23,401 nucleotides of DNA, from NCBI GenBank assembly GCA_031289235.1, contig JAITPU010000062.1, positions 1-23,401 on the forward strand. Reading direction: 5' to 3'. This DNA is from Eubacteriales Family XIII. Incertae Sedis bacterium (GTDB lineage: Bacteria > Bacillota > Clostridia > Peptostreptococcales > Anaerovoracaceae). Both the position numbers and the translations under genes were made by a program. Numbering within the stretch: the first letter of the stretch is position 1; the number at the start of each line of letters is the position of its first letter. Under the pieces are notes generated by a model that did not search any database, was not told where the DNA came from, and worked only from the letters and a program-made list of their open reading frames with translations. Shown here one piece after another: positions 22,838 to 23,401 of this stretch.

Positions 22838-22914
22838 GTTACTACTCAAAGATTTGCCCGTCAGCACGGTTCCTGAGAGGATGACAGAGCCCCCGCCAAT
22901 GTTTGAGTAGTAAC
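22838..22914 (+). ncRNA. Structured leader element, riboswitch-like candidate
   Basis: A perfect 13-bp closing stem (GTTACTACTCAAA at 22838-22850 with TTTGAGTAGTAAC at 22902-22914) encloses 51 bases. Inside, GTCA (22860-22863) and TCCT (22871-22874) pair with the continuous AGGATGAC (22878-22885), leaving a 7-base bulge GCACGGT on the 5' side and the triloop GAG. The C-rich strand CCCCCGCC (22889-22896) could pair with CGG of the bulge as a pseudoknot. It ends 129 bases before an amino-acid-type transporter lipoprotein start. I cannot match it to glycine, lysine, glutamine, SAM, TPP, cobalamin, guanidine, ZTP, fluoride or T-box consensus patterns that I know. The structure is seen; a ligand-sensing role is inference. 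Confidence 0.55.
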
Positions 22915-23043
22915 GTCCCAAGAATCGTTGTTAAAGGTATTGTTAAGTTGACTGCTTTATAAATTTAGTGTGCTGAATGTAGAATAAAATAGGTTTCGAG
23001 GTTCACAATTTTGAAGCGAAAAGTAAAGAAAGAGAGAGATAAA

Positions 23044-23401
23044 ATGCGTAGAAAGATGAGTTTTTTGTTGATTTTGATATTGATGGCCGGCGTATTTGCC
23101 GCAGGCTGCGGAGGCGAGCCGGACACGTCTTCTCCGTCGGGCGCGTCCGTTCCGCCTTCTTCGTCGGACGCGTCATTGTCGAATATTACAGAGAAAGGCG
23201 TGCTTGTGATCGGCTGCGACGATACTTTTGCGCCGATGGAATTTCGAGATATCGACGGCAGGGTAGTCGGTTTCGATATCGACTTGGCGAATGCCGTCGC
23301 GGACTATATAGGCGTTGAGCTGGAAGTGAAGGCTATCGACTGGAGAACCAAGGAGCTGGAACTGAGCAACGGCAATATAGACGTGATATGGAACGGATAT
23401 A
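23044..23401 (+). CDS. Amino-acid-type ABC transporter substrate-binding lipoprotein (partial, cut at window end)
   Basis: The first 119 residues of a family 3 periplasmic-type solute-binding protein. A lipoprotein signal peptide (MRRKMSFLLILILMAGVFAAGC) places a lipidated cysteine at about residue 22 in the lipobox AAGC, followed by a Ser/Pro-rich linker and the domain start (GVLVIGCDDTFAPMEFRD, VGFDIDLANAVADYIG), typical for polar amino-acid binding. It would sit on the outside of the membrane and deliver ligand to a permease outside the window. The ribosome binding site before the ATG at 23044 is a poor AGAGAGAGA run; an in-frame TTG at 23011 exists but would delay the signal peptide. It is preceded by a structured leader that may control it. 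Confidence 0.9.
   Translation, partial: MRRKMSFLLILILMAGVFAAGCGGEPDTSSPSGASVPPSSSDASLSNITEKGVLVIGCDDTFAPMEFRDIDGRVVGFDIDLANAVADYIGVELEVKAIDWRTKELELSNGNIDVIWNGY

Larger units (their letters stand above)
22353..23043. other. 691-base divergent intergenic region with promoters and RNA structures
   Basis: No credible gene lies here. It holds, from left to right, the minus-strand promoter of the methyltransferase operon (22463-22491), an 11-bp hairpin (22560-22591), a plus-strand promoter candidate (22650-22678), a two-stem hairpin (22710-22760), a 13-bp closed structured element (22838-22914), and an AT-rich run to the lipoprotein gene. A possible reading frame at 22555-22737 overlaps the hairpin and promoter and has no ribosome binding site. 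Confidence 0.65.

Overview
The window most resembles a moderately GC-rich anaerobic Bacillota chromosome, class Clostridia. The reasons are strong AAGGAGG-type ribosome binding sites with some TTG and GTG starts, an S-layer-homology (SLH) protein, a Tad/Flp-type pilus locus with no outer-membrane secretin in view, a threonyl-tRNA synthetase without a TGS domain, and a YtrB-like ABC exporter of Gram-positive type. This placement is inference; a diderm with SLH proteins, such as a Synergistota member, is not excluded.

Layout. (1) 37-2903 (+): a CoA-acylating aldehyde dehydrogenase of the sulfoacetaldehyde dehydrogenase (SauS)-like group, then a class III aminotransferase, closed by a clear terminator at 3028-3064. 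Together they would turn an omega-amino compound (taurine or beta-alanine are candidates) into an aldehyde and then an acyl-CoA. (2) 2904-3464: gene-free leader with a near-consensus promoter at 3180-3208 and a BoxA-like motif. (3) 3486-10529 (+): a secreted three-SLH-repeat protein, then a 1936-residue secreted multidomain protein with a PQQ-like beta-propeller in the middle. (4) 10696-16871 (+): a divergent Tad-like machine: SAF/CpaB-like, MinD/CpaE-like, CpaF-like ATPase, TadB-like and TadC-like membrane proteins, two 47-residue single-pass proteins, and two larger single-pass pilin-like proteins. A promoter lies at 10622-10649, with a 19-bp tandem repeat across its -10. A nested palindrome lies between the first two genes, and a 277-base gene-free insert with a long hairpin lies between the small proteins and the last two genes. 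(5) 17005-18750 (+): thrS with its own promoter. (6) 18798-22352 (-): a methylguanine-DNA methyltransferase coupled by overlaps to a two-gene ABC exporter (ATPase and 712-residue permease), transcribed from a promoter at 22463-22491. (7) 22353-23043: divergent intergenic region with several hairpins and a compact structured-RNA candidate at 22838-22914. (8) 23044 to the window end (+): the start of an amino-acid-type ABC substrate-binding lipoprotein, cut by the window edge.

The most interesting parts are the surface locus (SLH protein, giant propeller protein and a Tad-like motor with degenerate nucleotide-binding motifs and very small pilin-like proteins) and the riboswitch-like leader in front of the substrate-binding protein. 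No tRNA, rRNA, CRISPR array or intact insertion sequence was recognised.
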